NCBI RefSeq assembly: GCF_023715685.1
Contig: NZ_JAMBOQ010000003.1
Span: 868,001 to 932,000 of the forward strand
Origin: Priestia aryabhattai
GTDB taxonomy: Bacteria > Bacillota > Bacilli > Bacillales > Bacillaceae_H
Direction of reading: 5' to 3'
Length of the DNA: 64,000 nt
Below, piece after piece: positions 26,292 to 35,833 of this stretch. Under the pieces are notes generated by a model. That model was not told the DNA's origin. It did not search any database and saw only the letters and a program-made list of their open reading frames with translations. Position 1 is the first letter of the stretch, and every line of letters begins with the position of its first letter. The translations under genes and the position numbers were made by a program.

Positions 26292-27131
26292 TTAGGAGCT
26301 AATCCCTACAATTGATTCGATAATTTGTGTCCAGTCCTCACTATGGATTTCATGTCCTGCACCCTCAAGAGCTATTAATTTAGCATGAGAAATAGCATTT
26401 GCGAGAGCAAGCCCATGTGCGTATGGCAGCGCTGGATCTTTTGTTCCATGAATTATAAGCGCAGGTATAGTAATTTCATTCGATCTGTCATAATATTGGC
26501 CTCCTCCTTGAAGCAAAACATGGTTAAATCTACTCGGCAGCTGTTTGGCGCGGGCAGCTTCTCTTTTTGCTAACTTATACATTCTTTCCTTTTCATAAGG
26601 TTTTGTTCCACTTAAAGTTTTCCATCCACCTGCTAGGTAGTGAACGGTTGCCTCTTGATTTGACCAGTCTATGGAAGTGCTCTTCGTGTGATAATCAAGT
26701 ATGCGCTGATCCATTGGCGGCAATTTTTCCGCTTCCGTTCCAAATACGCTTGATGCAATTAAAGTAAGGGAGTCTATACGTTCCGGATATCTAAGAGCAA
26801 GGATTTGGCCTATCATCCCGCCCAAAGACATGCCCACAATATGAGCTTTTCCTACAGAATAAGCATCTAAAACGCCCACTGCGTCATCAGCCATATCCGT
26901 TATTGTATAGTTAGAAGTACCGGGTGGGTAAGTGGTAGATCGGCCTAGATCACGATGGTCGTAACGAATAACAAATCTATCCCGTTCAGCGAGGCGAAGA
27001 CAGAAGTCTTCATCCCACCAATCTAGCGAGGACATCGCTCCCATTATTAAAAGTACAGCAGGGTTTTTAGGATTCCCAAAACTTTCTGTACAAATCTCCA
27101 CGTTATCAATTTTTAGTATCTGTTCATTCAT
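26292..27131 (-). CDS. alpha/beta hydrolase (methylesterase-like)
   Basis: 279 residues from ATG 27131, with AGAGGAGGT six bases upstream. Nucleophile GMSLGG at about 104-109, acid in IHGTKDPALPY, His in GAGHEIHSED. The HG-like oxyanion segment is LLIMGAMSSLDWW. It resembles aclacinomycin-methylesterase-type hydrolases, but the substrate is unknown. Confidence 0.8.
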   Translation of the reverse strand: MNEQILKIDNVEICTESFGNPKNPAVLLIMGAMSSLDWWDEDFCLRLAERDRFVIRYDHRDLGRSTTYPPGTSNYTITDMADDAVGVLDAYSVGKAHIVGMSLGGMIGQILALRYPERIDSLTLIASSVFGTEAEKLPPMDQRILDYHTKSTSIDWSNQEATVHYLAGGWKTLSGTKPYEKERMYKLAKREAARAKQLPSRFNHVLLQGGGQYYDRSNEITIPALIIHGTKDPALPYAHGLALANAISHAKLIALEGAGHEIHSEDWTQIIESIVGISS

Positions 27132-27524
27132 CAGCATACCTCCTCTTTAGTGTTAGAAAAATGAAAAGCAGCCCTTTATTCAGTTCTCTAAAATGAGGAT
27201 ATTTCCTTTTAAAATTTTATTTGGGGAATCCATTATTCTGCCTATCTCTTTACCTTTTTGTCACAGAGTCAAATATAAAGGCTATGAAAATATAACTAAG
27301 GGAAGAGAAAGAACATAAACTTGTTAAAAATCGAGAGTTTGTTACCTCTAATATGTTCTGGATTAACTAAAATAGGGCAGGAAAGTTGAATGCACGTATG
27401 GAAAACTACTTATGTAAGGTGAAATAAGAATAAATAATTACTATGGAGAGCTCTGCACGAGGTTGATAAATCCTCTGTAAATAGAAAAGAGCTTGAGTTT
27501 TATCTTTCCTTGAGGAGATGCTTT
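27132..27524. other. divergent intergenic region
   Basis: This region lies between two divergent genes and should hold both promoters. I see no strong -35/-10 pair, repeat or hairpin. Confidence 0.45.
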
Positions 27525-28301
27525 ATGAAACGATTAATAAATAAAATTGCGATTGTTACTGGCGCTAGTCGAGCCCAGGGTATCGGTACTGAGATATGTC
27601 GGGAATTAGCTAGAGAAGGGGCAGATGTTTTTTTCACTCATTGGTCAAAATATGATCGTTCGATGAATTATTTCATTGAGGATGATTTCAATTGGTCGAA
27701 GCATCTTATGGAGGAAATTCGCAGTCTAGGAGTACGATGTGAATCAATGGAATTGGACTTATCCGAAAGCGCTGCACCAAAAAAGCTACTTGATGCAGTT
27801 CAACACAAACTGGGTTCTCCATCAATTCTTGTAAATAATGCAACACATTCTGTGGACGTAGATTTTCGTTCTATAGATGCTGATACTCTCGACGCTCATT
27901 ATAACGTGAATGTTAGAGGAACATGTCTTTTAACAGTTGAGTTTGCTAGACAAATTGAAGGTAAGCACGGCGGTCGAATTATTAATATGGTGTCAGGTCA
28001 AGATAAGTCACCTGAACCTGGAAATTTGGCTTATGTTGCAACCAAAGGTGCGGTTTCTACATTTACTAAATCAGTCGCTATTGAATTAGCACCTCTTAAA
28101 ATTACTGTCAATGCTGTAGATCCTGGACCAACTAACAGTGGGTGGATGAACAGTGAGTTGAAGGAAGCTTTACTGCCGAAGTTCCCGATGGGTCGACTTG
28201 GTGAGCCTAGAGATGCCGCCAGATTGATTGTCTTTTTAGCAAGTGAAGAAGCGGAATGGATTACCGGACAAATTATCCACTCAGATGGAGGCTTTTGGTG
28301 A
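27525..28301 (+). CDS. short-chain dehydrogenase/reductase
   Basis: 258 residues from ATG 27525 (GAGGAG upstream). Cofactor motif TGASRAQGIG, NNAT (a variant of NNAG), and YVATK catalytic pair. The C-terminal end GGFW and the length fit FabG-like SDRs. The substrate is not evident, and no operon partner is adjacent. Confidence 0.8.
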   Translation: MKRLINKIAIVTGASRAQGIGTEICRELAREGADVFFTHWSKYDRSMNYFIEDDFNWSKHLMEEIRSLGVRCESMELDLSESAAPKKLLDAVQHKLGSPSILVNNATHSVDVDFRSIDADTLDAHYNVNVRGTCLLTVEFARQIEGKHGGRIINMVSGQDKSPEPGNLAYVATKGAVSTFTKSVAIELAPLKITVNAVDPGPTNSGWMNSELKEALLPKFPMGRLGEPRDAARLIVFLASEEAEWITGQIIHSDGGFW

Positions 28302-28457
28302 GTTCACGTTCTAGTAATTTTCCGCTTTTCTGACAGATTTTTACATTAAACATGCAGCTAAAATAATGGTGTTAAAGATAGACTTTATTTGAAAAAGCAA
28401 AAAACAAACTTTCATTAAGGGCGTCTATAAAATCCTTTATGTAAAGGAGCACTCGGT

Positions 28458-28886
28458 ATGCAAATCATTAATATTAAAGAACATGTAGAGTATAAAGATA
28501 AAGCTATCGAATATATTCAGAGTAAATGGGCGAGTAAAGATAGTTTAAAACTTTATGAAGACTGTATTACATATAGCTTAAAAACAAATAGTCGTCTTCC
28601 AGTCTGGTATCTGTTAGAAAATCAAGGGAAAATTATTGGCTGCGCAGGGCTTATTACCAATGATTTTATAAGTCGTATGGATTTATGGCCCTGGGTATGT
28701 GCTCTTTATATTGAAGAGAATTATCGAGGTAATTCCTTGGATGAAAAACTTCTATTGAAACTGAAAGAAGATACGAAAAATGCCGGGTTTGATAATCTTT
28801 ATTTATGCACAGACCACGTTGGATACTATGAAAAGTATGATTTTTCATATATAGATATGTTTAATAAAGCTAAAGTTAAGAGCTGA
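28458..28886 (+). CDS. GNAT-family N-acetyltransferase
   Basis: 142 residues. The acetyl-CoA region is ALYIEENYRGNSLDEKLL, in which the usual R-G-x-G-x-A/G loop is degenerate (RGNSLD). RBS AAAGGAG. The last residues overlap a LysR gene fragment in another frame, so the C-terminus may have been altered at a recombination junction. Confidence 0.75.
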   Translation: MQIINIKEHVEYKDKAIEYIQSKWASKDSLKLYEDCITYSLKTNSRLPVWYLLENQGKIIGCAGLITNDFISRMDLWPWVCALYIEENYRGNSLDEKLLLKLKEDTKNAGFDNLYLCTDHVGYYEKYDFSYIDMFNKAKVKS

Positions 28887-29118
28887 ATTTACGGTTTCTC
28901 ATATCAATACTCTTTTAAAAATGATTCAAGAAGACCTAGGCTTGGCCATAGCTCCTAAATTTTCATTAACAAGTATACCTGAAGGAATTGCTATAAAAAA
29001 ATTAGAACCAAGATTTTGTAGAGAAATCGCACTAGCAGTTCCAGCATTAAAAGAAGCGTCCATTGCTGTAAAGTTATTTATTAAGGAAATGAGAAATCTA
29101 GATAGTGAAGCTGAATAA
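28882..29118 (+). pseudogene. C-terminal fragment of a LysR-family regulator
   Basis: From GCT 28882 the frame reads AEFTVSHINTLLKMIQEDLG ... IAIKKLEPRFCREIALAVP ... to TAA 29116-29118. This is the end of a LysR effector domain. No DNA-binding half exists, and the fragment abuts and overlaps the stop of the GNAT gene, as after a deletion. Confidence 0.7.
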
Positions 29119-29702
29119 GAAAATGAAAAGCCTCTCCAATATTTTACCAAATTAAAGTCTTCTTCAACTAATAGAGAGAAAAAGAATAGCTAATAAAAAA
29201 CATTTCTTAATTTTGAGGGATCACTTCATTCGATACTTGATTGGGTCCTTTACTTATGTACTGGTAACACTTGTTATAGCATGGAATATAGATTTGTCCT
29301 GATTATTTCTCTATATGATATGTATGTTAACTTGAAAATCGTGTAATAAATTGAGTAAATAATAATAATGAAAGCTCAATTGATTTATAACATATAAAAA
29401 ATGACATAGTTTTAAATGGTATTGAAAAATTTACATATAGTAACTCTTTAAGTTGTAAAAGCGCTAGTTATTTGGAGTATAGTACGCTATGGATATTTAG
29501 TTTCAAGATAAATGATGAATAAATAATACGTATCTTTTACACGATAAGTAGAAATGATACGTATTTTTCAAACACCCCTCAATTAACGTTTGCGTTAACG
29601 TCAATTGGGGGTACTATAGTTTATAGAAACAAGAATGGTTAAAATGAAGCACCATTTAAACATTATTCAAACTGGTAATCATCATTAAAGGAGAGAGCTA
29701 TC
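29119..29702. other. intergenic region with two hairpins
   Basis: No gene is recognised. A stem AATACGTATC/GATACGTATT with T5 (about 29525-29568) looks like a terminator. A second, imperfect inverted repeat (CCCCTCAATTAACG and its near complement, 29576-29615) lies just before the acyl-CoA synthetase gene. Confidence 0.55.
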
Positions 29703-31214
29703 ATGTATACACTTGGAGAACTATTAGAGCAAAGGGCTAAACAATCTGCTGAAAAAGAGGCCTTAATTTGGAGCACGTCTTTTTACACATTTAAAGAATA
29801 TAATGAACGTGTCAATCAACTTGCTCATTATCTCTTAAGCCATAGTGTTAAAAAAGGAGATCGAATTGCAATTCTTTGTCAAAATAATCATCCGTTTCCT
29901 ACCATTCTGCTAGCTGCATTAAGAATTGGAGCCGTAGCGGTTCCCATTAGCTGGCAGCTTACGAAGTATGAAATTATAGATATTTTAGATAGTGCAGAAC
30001 CTAAAATTATTTTCTACGATCAAAAATTTAATGAGGTCATTCCTTTTGAATCTGAAATATTAAATAACGTTGTGACTGTACAAGTAGGTAGAAAAAATAG
30101 CGTGGATACAGTTGAAGAATATGATGAAATTTTTTCTACTTACTCTACACAAAATCCAAATATACATGTCTCCCAAGATGACCTAGCTATGCTTCTTTTT
30201 ACTTCTGGAACAACTGGTAACGCAAAAGGCTGTATGATTGAGCATGGTCACGTGTATTCTTATATACAACCGTCAAGTCAACGAATAGACTACAAAGAGG
30301 ATGGTCGATTTCTTGCCTCGCATCCTTTTTATCATATGAGTTCTATTAATAATATTTTGAAATCTGCTTCCAATGGAATGGGGTTATTCCTATTGTCAGA
30401 TCCTACATCAGAAATCATTTGGGAAACGATTAAAACTCATAAAATTACTATGATGTTAGCGTTTCCTTCTATGTATATGCAAATGCTTGAAATAGTAAAA
30501 AATGCAGATCCAAAGAAATCTTCGCTAAAGGTTGCTATTGCTGGAGGGGCAAAAGTTCCTGCTTATCTTATCGAGGAGTATAAAAAATTAGGAATTAGTA
30601 TGATACAAGGGTATGGAAGTACAGAAGCATGGACAGTTAGTGTATGGACACCGGACATGGGGAATGAAAAAATCGAATCAGCAGGTAAGCCTCTTTCCGG
30701 TGTGGAAGTGAAGATTGTTGATCCCTACTCAGGAAAAGAAGTAAAAACAGGAGAAGCTGGAGAGATTATTATAAAAAGTCCCTATTCTTTTAAAGGCTAT
30801 TGGCATAATCAAGAGGCAACTGACAAAGTGCTTCGAGATGGTTGGTTCTATATGGGGGACGCTGGAAAGATAGACCACGATGGCTTTTTGTATATTATGG
30901 GACGTTATAAAGACGTTATTGTATATGGCGGCGATAATATCTATCCAGATCAGGTCGAAGAAATAATTGAGCAAATAAATACCGTTATAGAAGCTGCTGT
31001 AATAGGGGTAGAAGATCCTGTCTATGGGGAAAAACCCAGAGCATATGTGGTAAAAGATCCTGATTCTCCTTTAACAAAAGAAGATATTCTAAACTATTGC
31101 AGGGATCGTTTGGCAAGTTACAAAATTCCAGAAGTTTATTTTATTGATAAACTTCCTAAAAACCAACTCGGCAAAGTATTAAAAAGGAAACTGAAGGATA
31201 AAATTTTTAACTGA
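29703..31214 (+). CDS. acyl-CoA synthetase (AMP-forming), long-chain type
   Basis: Activates a fatty or aromatic acid to its CoA thioester through an acyl-AMP. 503 residues with all adenylation motifs: P-loop TSGTTGNAKG (about 167-176), GYGSTEA, the GDAG...GRYKDVIVYGGDNIYP hinge, and the catalytic Lys in NQLGKVLKRKL near the end. RBS GGAGAGAG. It has a single-gene layout with its own terminator. The exact acid is unknown. Confidence 0.9.
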   Translation: MYTLGELLEQRAKQSAEKEALIWSTSFYTFKEYNERVNQLAHYLLSHSVKKGDRIAILCQNNHPFPTILLAALRIGAVAVPISWQLTKYEIIDILDSAEPKIIFYDQKFNEVIPFESEILNNVVTVQVGRKNSVDTVEEYDEIFSTYSTQNPNIHVSQDDLAMLLFTSGTTGNAKGCMIEHGHVYSYIQPSSQRIDYKEDGRFLASHPFYHMSSINNILKSASNGMGLFLLSDPTSEIIWETIKTHKITMMLAFPSMYMQMLEIVKNADPKKSSLKVAIAGGAKVPAYLIEEYKKLGISMIQGYGSTEAWTVSVWTPDMGNEKIESAGKPLSGVEVKIVDPYSGKEVKTGEAGEIIIKSPYSFKGYWHNQEATDKVLRDGWFYMGDAGKIDHDGFLYIMGRYKDVIVYGGDNIYPDQVEEIIEQINTVIEAAVIGVEDPVYGEKPRAYVVKDPDSPLTKEDILNYCRDRLASYKIPEVYFIDKLPKNQLGKVLKRKLKDKIFN

Positions 31215-31280
31215 AAAGTAAAACCCTTAAACTGATTAGCTAAATTCTAAAAGATGATAAAGAAGCGTCCTTCTATTCAA

Positions 31281-31322
31281 AAAAGAAGCCTTGTTGTAAA
31301 AAAACGAAGGCTTCTTTTTATT
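31281..31322 (+). terminator. terminator between convergent genes
   Basis: AAAAGAAGCCTT pairs with AAGGCTTCTTTT and is followed by T-rich sequence; it serves the synthetase and perhaps the convergent glycosyltransferase. Confidence 0.85.
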
Positions 31323-31336
31323 TTATATTCTATATA

Positions 31337-32542
31337 CTAATTATTTTTAGTAACATTCTCTTTAAAATTCAAAATAGCTTCTACTGCTTTTTTATATCCT
31401 CCAGCCTCCTTTAAAGACTTTCCAACTTCTAAACTTTTCTCTTTAAATGCAGGGTTTGATAGTACTTGTTCTGTGGCATTTCTTAGTGTAACAGCATCTA
31501 GTTCGTGACGGTTGAGCTGTAATCCAGCTCCTAATTCTTCAATTCGTTTGGCGACTATCGGTTGATCCCCCATAACAGGAATAACAAGAAGAGGAATGCC
31601 AAAATAGAGGCCTTCACTGGAACTATTCATCCCCCCATGGGTAATGAATATGTCAGCTTGTTGTAGTATTTCTAACTGCGGTACATAATTACGCACAATG
31701 AAATTAGCTGGAATATCTTTGAATTGATCAATACCAGTTTGTTTTCCTATTGATAATATAACTTTAGCAGAACTCTTTCCAAATGCTTCAAAACAAGTCC
31801 TATATAATTCAGGTTGTTGATTAAATACTGTTCCCATCGAAATAAAGATAAGTTTATCATTAGAAATATTCTCTAAAGATAAAGGTTCTATATCCTTCCG
31901 TGAGGCAATAGAAGGCCCAACAAAAATAAAAGAATCATCAAACTTTTCAGCATGAGGTTGATATAGCTTGGAGGTGTATACAAGAGTGATATCCCCAGGA
32001 CACGACATCAGATTTTGTTTATCGTTGAGTGTTACTCCATATTTTTGTTTCCATTTTTTTGATATCTCTTCAACTTCTTTATATTTTGGAGATGTTTTAT
32101 CAATTTCTCCTCTACTTTTCATAAGGCTCAAAAAGACTTCTTCATTGATAGCAAACGTTGTACAAGAAGATACTTTAGGTATCTTCAATACATCGGCGAT
32201 GATCCATCCTGCAGCGAAATTATTGTCATAAATAACATAATCGTATTTTTCATTGCTTATCTCCTGTAGAACAGTCTCTATAATTTTATCCATGGAACGT
32301 CCCATATGTAATAGCATTTCAAGAGGGTCTACTCTTTCTGTCATCCTTTCCACCATATCTATATTGTGTATAAAATTTTCATAAGGACGAAAAGAAGCTC
32401 CAGTTTTTTTTATTTTGTTTTTATATTCCTCTACACAGTAATAGACGACCTCTTCTCCCTTTTTCACCAATTCTTCCACTAGTGCAATTGTAGGATTAAT
32501 GTGGCCTTCTCCAGGAAAATTGAAAAATAAAACTTTTCCCAT
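31337..32542 (-). CDS. MGT-family UDP-glycosyltransferase (YjiC/YojK-like)
   Basis: Transfers sugar from a UDP-sugar to small acceptors such as flavonoids or macrolides. GT-B fold, 401 residues from ATG 32542 (AAAAGGAGGAG upstream). The acceptor-side N-terminus has FNFPGEGHINPTIALVEEL with the catalytic His of the family; the donor signature is THGGMNSSSEGLYFGIPLL near residue 310. Cytoplasmic, with no signal peptide. The acceptor is unknown. Confidence 0.9.
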   Translation of the reverse strand: MGKVLFFNFPGEGHINPTIALVEELVKKGEEVVYYCVEEYKNKIKKTGASFRPYENFIHNIDMVERMTERVDPLEMLLHMGRSMDKIIETVLQEISNEKYDYVIYDNNFAAGWIIADVLKIPKVSSCTTFAINEEVFLSLMKSRGEIDKTSPKYKEVEEISKKWKQKYGVTLNDKQNLMSCPGDITLVYTSKLYQPHAEKFDDSFIFVGPSIASRKDIEPLSLENISNDKLIFISMGTVFNQQPELYRTCFEAFGKSSAKVILSIGKQTGIDQFKDIPANFIVRNYVPQLEILQQADIFITHGGMNSSSEGLYFGIPLLVIPVMGDQPIVAKRIEELGAGLQLNRHELDAVTLRNATEQVLSNPAFKEKSLEVGKSLKEAGGYKKAVEAILNFKENVTKNN

Positions 32543-32884
32543 CTGAACTCCTCCTTTTTTGTAATACAAGTAAGATAGTGTGAATAATTTACCTTATTAT
32601 ACCATCAAATATTTTTCTGTACCTTATATATTTATAGTGTGCTTAGAACCTATTGTATTTTGGTACGATAAATTATGGTGGGATTACTTATGAAGTATAT
32701 TTGCCGAAGGAATCGTTATCAATGCAGGGGATAGGGGACATAACAACTAGGCAATAAGAGGCTAGTTTAAACGAACCGGAGATGATCAAAAACAGCCTTT
32801 AATACAGTGGCGATAGTCAAAAGCATGGACTGAATCCAGTCCACGCTTTTATGAGGAGAGCTATATCACCTTAAAGCAAAAATA
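32543..32884. other. intergenic region with one terminator
   Basis: It holds a stem-loop at 32818-32850 (AAAAGCATGGACT with its near complement) that could terminate the minus-strand HTH gene. No gene is seen. Confidence 0.6.
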
Positions 32885-33106
32885 TTAGTTAGAAAGTTTG
32901 CTGATATCAGAGTAACAAATACGAAGTGTATTCTCATACTCAGATTCGTATCCTGTAAACACCAGCTTTCTTTCTTTGTTATTATAGTGAAATCCGAATT
33001 TCTTTAAATCATTTCTCAATATATCTTCGCTAATTTTAATGGAAGAAGCAATATCTTCATAAGTAGCACCATTATTTAGCTTTTGAATAATCTCACCTAT
33101 TAACAA
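32885..33106 (-). CDS. small helix-turn-helix protein, 73 residues
   Basis: TTG start at 33106 preceded by GGAGG with 7-bp spacing. The segment IIQKLNNGATYEDIASSIK ... ILRNDLKKFGF has the shape of an HTH, similar to the DNA-binding N-terminus of some Bacillus plasmid or phage proteins. It lacks any further domain. It could be a small regulator or a remnant. Confidence 0.55.
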   Translation of the reverse strand: MLIGEIIQKLNNGATYEDIASSIKISEDILRNDLKKFGFHYNNKERKLVFTGYESEYENTLRICYSDISKLSN

Positions 33107-33551
33107 GTTACAACCTCCAGTAGCATACGTTTCTTAAGTAATAATTTATCCTAAATAGTTGCTTTTATGAAATACAAGTAAGGATTAACACTTTAAATGA
33201 GCTTTATATTAAAAGAAGTGTAGAAAGCTACATGTTTCTACTGGTGAATTATTCTTCTTGTCCTTGCACTTCTAGCTAATAATAGTAAGTATCACTCTGT
33301 TTTATTACCTGGATTTGCTTAAAAAGTAAAAGTTGCGAGGGTCTATTTTTATTTAGTATAAATCTGAAAGTGGGCTTTCTGGGTTTGAAGGTGTGCCAAA
33401 TCGTTTGAACCTTACATGAACTGGGACTACATGAGAGTAAGTGACGATCCTGGTTCAAGAAGTATCTATTAGATTTTTAGAGGCTAGCTCTGGTAATATA
33501 ATGATCCGAATTGGGAATCCAAATTAGAATTAGCATAAAAATTAATAAGTT
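33107..33551. other. intergenic region, nothing recognised
   Basis: The only open frame here (minus, 33276-33458) has no RBS and an unlikely composition. No repeats or strong hairpins. Confidence 0.45.
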
Positions 33552-33647
33552 CGGAATAAAAAAGAATTAATAACTGAATTAGGAGGGCCTGAAAAAACGG
33601 CTCAGGCTCTAGTAGATCTTTTTTGGGTAGGGATTAGTCCTAATTGA
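33552..33647 (+). pseudogene. gene remnant followed by a terminator
   Basis: A coding-like stretch RNKKELITELGGPEKTAQAL ... ends at TGA 33645-33647, with several stops just upstream. It is followed by a strong terminator, so it looks like the tail of a lost gene. Family unknown. Confidence 0.4.
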
Positions 33648-33679
33648 CCTTTTTATTCCATCGTACAAAGAAGAAATAA

Positions 33680-33724
33680 AGAACGGCTAAAAAATATTGA
33701 TCAATATTTTTTAGCCGTTCTTTT
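33680..33724. terminator. perfect 21-bp-arm terminator
   Basis: An almost loop-free perfect palindrome (centre TGATCA at about 33698-33703) ends in TTTT. Confidence 0.85.
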
Positions 33725-34041
33725 AATTGGCCGCAAGTACTTTGTAAGGCAAGCCGCAAATAATAACAATTACCTATTAACTATCCAACTTATATAAGGG
33801 TGTTGGTTCAATGTGTTCATTAACAATTTGAAAAAGCGAAGTTATATAGTATAAACGTAAAAAGTCCTTCAAAAAATTTAATAATATGGTTTTTATTTGT
33901 ATTTTAAGCAGTATTGCACAGAAGATTAGTGTTAAAATAATGAAAGTCTCATTTTTAGGAGTGCCTTTAGGATATATGGTTATTCTATTCTAAATAAAAC
34001 TTTTAGCATAACAGCTTACATTTTGGAAAGGAGAAAAGTGT

Positions 34042-34815
34042 ATGGAATCTATTTGGCTCGAATATGCATGGGCATTATTGATTCTAATCGGGTTAGAAGG
34101 GTTATTATCAGCTGATAATGCTCTTGTACTAGCAGTTATAGCCAAACATTTACCCGATGATGAGAAAAAAAGAGCGATTAATTACGGCATTCTTATGGCA
34201 TTCATTTTTCGGTTTGTAGCTCTTTTTGCCATTTCATTTATCGCCAACGTCTGGTGGATCCAAGCCGTAGGAGCAGCTTATCTTCTGTATCTAGGTTTGA
34301 AGCATGTCATTAAGGCACGGCTTGGGAAACACAATGAGAATATTCATAAGGATGATGAAAAGGAGTCTGCTGGAAAGGGGTTCTGGCCGACAGTGGGGAA
34401 AATTGCGTTAGCTGACCTTGCTTTTGCAATTGATTCTATTTTAGCTGCGGTGGCTATAGCCCTTGGACTTCCGGATTCACAATTTGGAGAAATCGGTGGT
34501 ATGGATGGAGGGCAGTTTGCAGTTGTAGTTCTTGGAGGGATTGCTGGTCTTATCCTAATCAAATTTGCAGCGACCTGGTTTGTACAACTCCTTAAAAAGC
34601 GACCTGCCTTAGAAACTACAGCATATGCCATTGTTGCCTGGGTAGGTGTGAAACTTGCTGTTATTACTCTTGCGCATAAAGATATTGGTGTCTTAGATCC
34701 TCATTTTCCCCATAGCACCACTTGGACCCTGATTTTCTATGGAGTATTAGTTGGTATCGCTCTATTGGGTTGGTTTGCACCGGGCAATAAGTCATCAGAG
34801 AAACCATCGGCCTAA
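34042..34815 (+). CDS. TerC-family membrane protein (MeeF/YceF-like)
   Basis: 257 residues with about seven membrane helices and the conserved acidic membrane motifs LEGLLSADNALVLA (about 18-31) and ADLAFAIDSILAAVA (about 126-140). In B. subtilis TerC proteins export manganese that metallates secreted enzymes; others confer tellurite resistance. RBS GGAAAGGAG. I looked for a yybP-ykoY manganese riboswitch in the 250-base leader and did not find its consensus. Confidence 0.9.
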   Translation: MESIWLEYAWALLILIGLEGLLSADNALVLAVIAKHLPDDEKKRAINYGILMAFIFRFVALFAISFIANVWWIQAVGAAYLLYLGLKHVIKARLGKHNENIHKDDEKESAGKGFWPTVGKIALADLAFAIDSILAAVAIALGLPDSQFGEIGGMDGGQFAVVVLGGIAGLILIKFAATWFVQLLKKRPALETTAYAIVAWVGVKLAVITLAHKDIGVLDPHFPHSTTWTLIFYGVLVGIALLGWFAPGNKSSEKPSA

Positions 34816-35017
34816 AAGATAATCAAGTGCTATACGCAACCGTAAATTAGACTTCTATTAGACATTATCATTTTTTATTATCTTATAGAAAGTACGCACC
34901 CTAAATTTATCAATCAACCTTACTTTTTCCATCCAAACGGAGCTTCATTTTTAACATTTAAAAGCATGTTTAGATTCTATAGAAAGAATCGATTTTGTTG
35001 ATTCATACGTGGCTATC

Positions 35018-35055
35018 AAGTGCGTTAATCCAAGCAGGGTTAACGCACTTTTTAA
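35018..35055 (+). terminator. terminator after the TerC gene
   Basis: AAGTGCGTTAA and TTAACGCACTT are perfectly complementary and followed by TTT. Confidence 0.85.
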
Positions 35056-35087
35056 TTGAAACTATTGCGCAAACGAACCTGGTTATC

Positions 35088-35276
35088 TTATTTATTATTT
35101 TTGTACCTTTTAAGATAATCAGTAAAATAGTAAATTAAGAAAATTCCAATAAAAAGACCAATAAGACTTTCTATTTGAACATCTTTTTCTCCAATTAATT
35201 GGCTGTGAATTAATCTGAATATAACACCAACGAAAGAAAGAACAACACCGGTGAGGGTAATACGTAAAAAGTTAAT
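35088..35276 (-). CDS. small two-helix membrane protein with a probable ATT start
   Basis: On the minus strand AAAAAGGTGTGA is followed by ATT (35274-35276) and an open frame of 62 residues beginning (Met)NFLRITLTGVVLSFVGVIF, with two hydrophobic segments and a Lys/Asn tail; stop TAA 35088-35090. There is no ATG, GTG or TTG in the frame near the RBS. An 11-bp inverted repeat encloses the RBS and start. No family recognised. Confidence 0.5.
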   Translation of the reverse strand: MNFLRITLTGVVLSFVGVIFRLIHSQLIGEKDVQIESLIGLFIGIFLIYYFTDYLKRYKNNK

Positions 35277-35310
35277 AAAATCACACCTTTTTCTAAAGTG
35301 TATTACCCTC
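35253..35310 (-). promoter_or_regulatory. 11-bp inverted repeat enclosing RBS and start
   Basis: GAGGGTAATAC (35253-35263) and GTATTACCCTC (35300-35310) are perfect complements, 36 bases apart, with the Shine-Dalgarno and start of the small membrane gene in the loop. Confidence 0.5.
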
Positions 35311-35333
35311 GTTGAATATATTAAAAAGGCTTA

Positions 35334-35608
35334 GGGATAAAAATTTACACTTTAAGGTTCACTGAAGAATTGCATATCAGGTCTAAAGAGCTTTACGCTG
35401 TAATGGAATATAAGGGGAGTTATAACAAATTAGGAAACGCTTATTCTCAATTAAAGCAACTTATTAAGGAAAATGGCTATTCAGTAGCGGGGAATGCCTA
35501 TGAATTGAGTTAATTGGTTATTACATGGTTAAAGATAGAAACTCATTTGTAATCCAAATATCAATACCCGTAGTGAAAGAACATCATAAAAGAAGACCAA
35601 ATCATTAA
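35334..35608 (+). pseudogene. GyrI-like/BmrR-type effector-binding domain, frameshifted
   Basis: The frame reads ELYAVMEYKGSYNKLGNAYS ... AGNAYELS and then meets TAA; one base later the next frame continues YYMVKDRNSFVIQISIPV ... to TAA 35606-35608. Both parts fit a GyrI-like small-molecule-binding domain. No DNA-binding part is upstream, so this is a truncated and frameshifted gene. A terminator at 35589-35628 still follows. Confidence 0.65.
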
Positions 35609-35628
35609 CGATTTGGTCTTCTTCATTT
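35589..35628. terminator. terminator
   Basis: AAGAAGACCAAATC and GATTTGGTCTTCTT are separated by six bases and followed by a T-rich tail. Confidence 0.85.
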
Positions 35629-35833
35629 TCATACGTACCTACCACATTTTTTGTCATGAGTAGTTCTTCCTTCTAGTAGAGAGAATGGTTTAGAGGAGTA
35701 AATTCGTTTGTGTTAATTATAGTACCTCTGTTTCTCTTTCTAAAATTTCAAAAAAATAAGCAATAATTGTTTAAATGGTAATGATTTGGGAATATGATTC
35801 ACAAGTCAAAAAAATGACAAGGAGGATGCAAAC

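Noticed and set aside
33276..33458. Minus-strand frame of 60 residues
   Set aside because: No Shine-Dalgarno and no recognisable domain; the composition looks random.
33781..34041. yybP-ykoY manganese riboswitch before the TerC gene
   Set aside because: TerC genes are often preceded by one, but the conserved sequence was not found in the leader.
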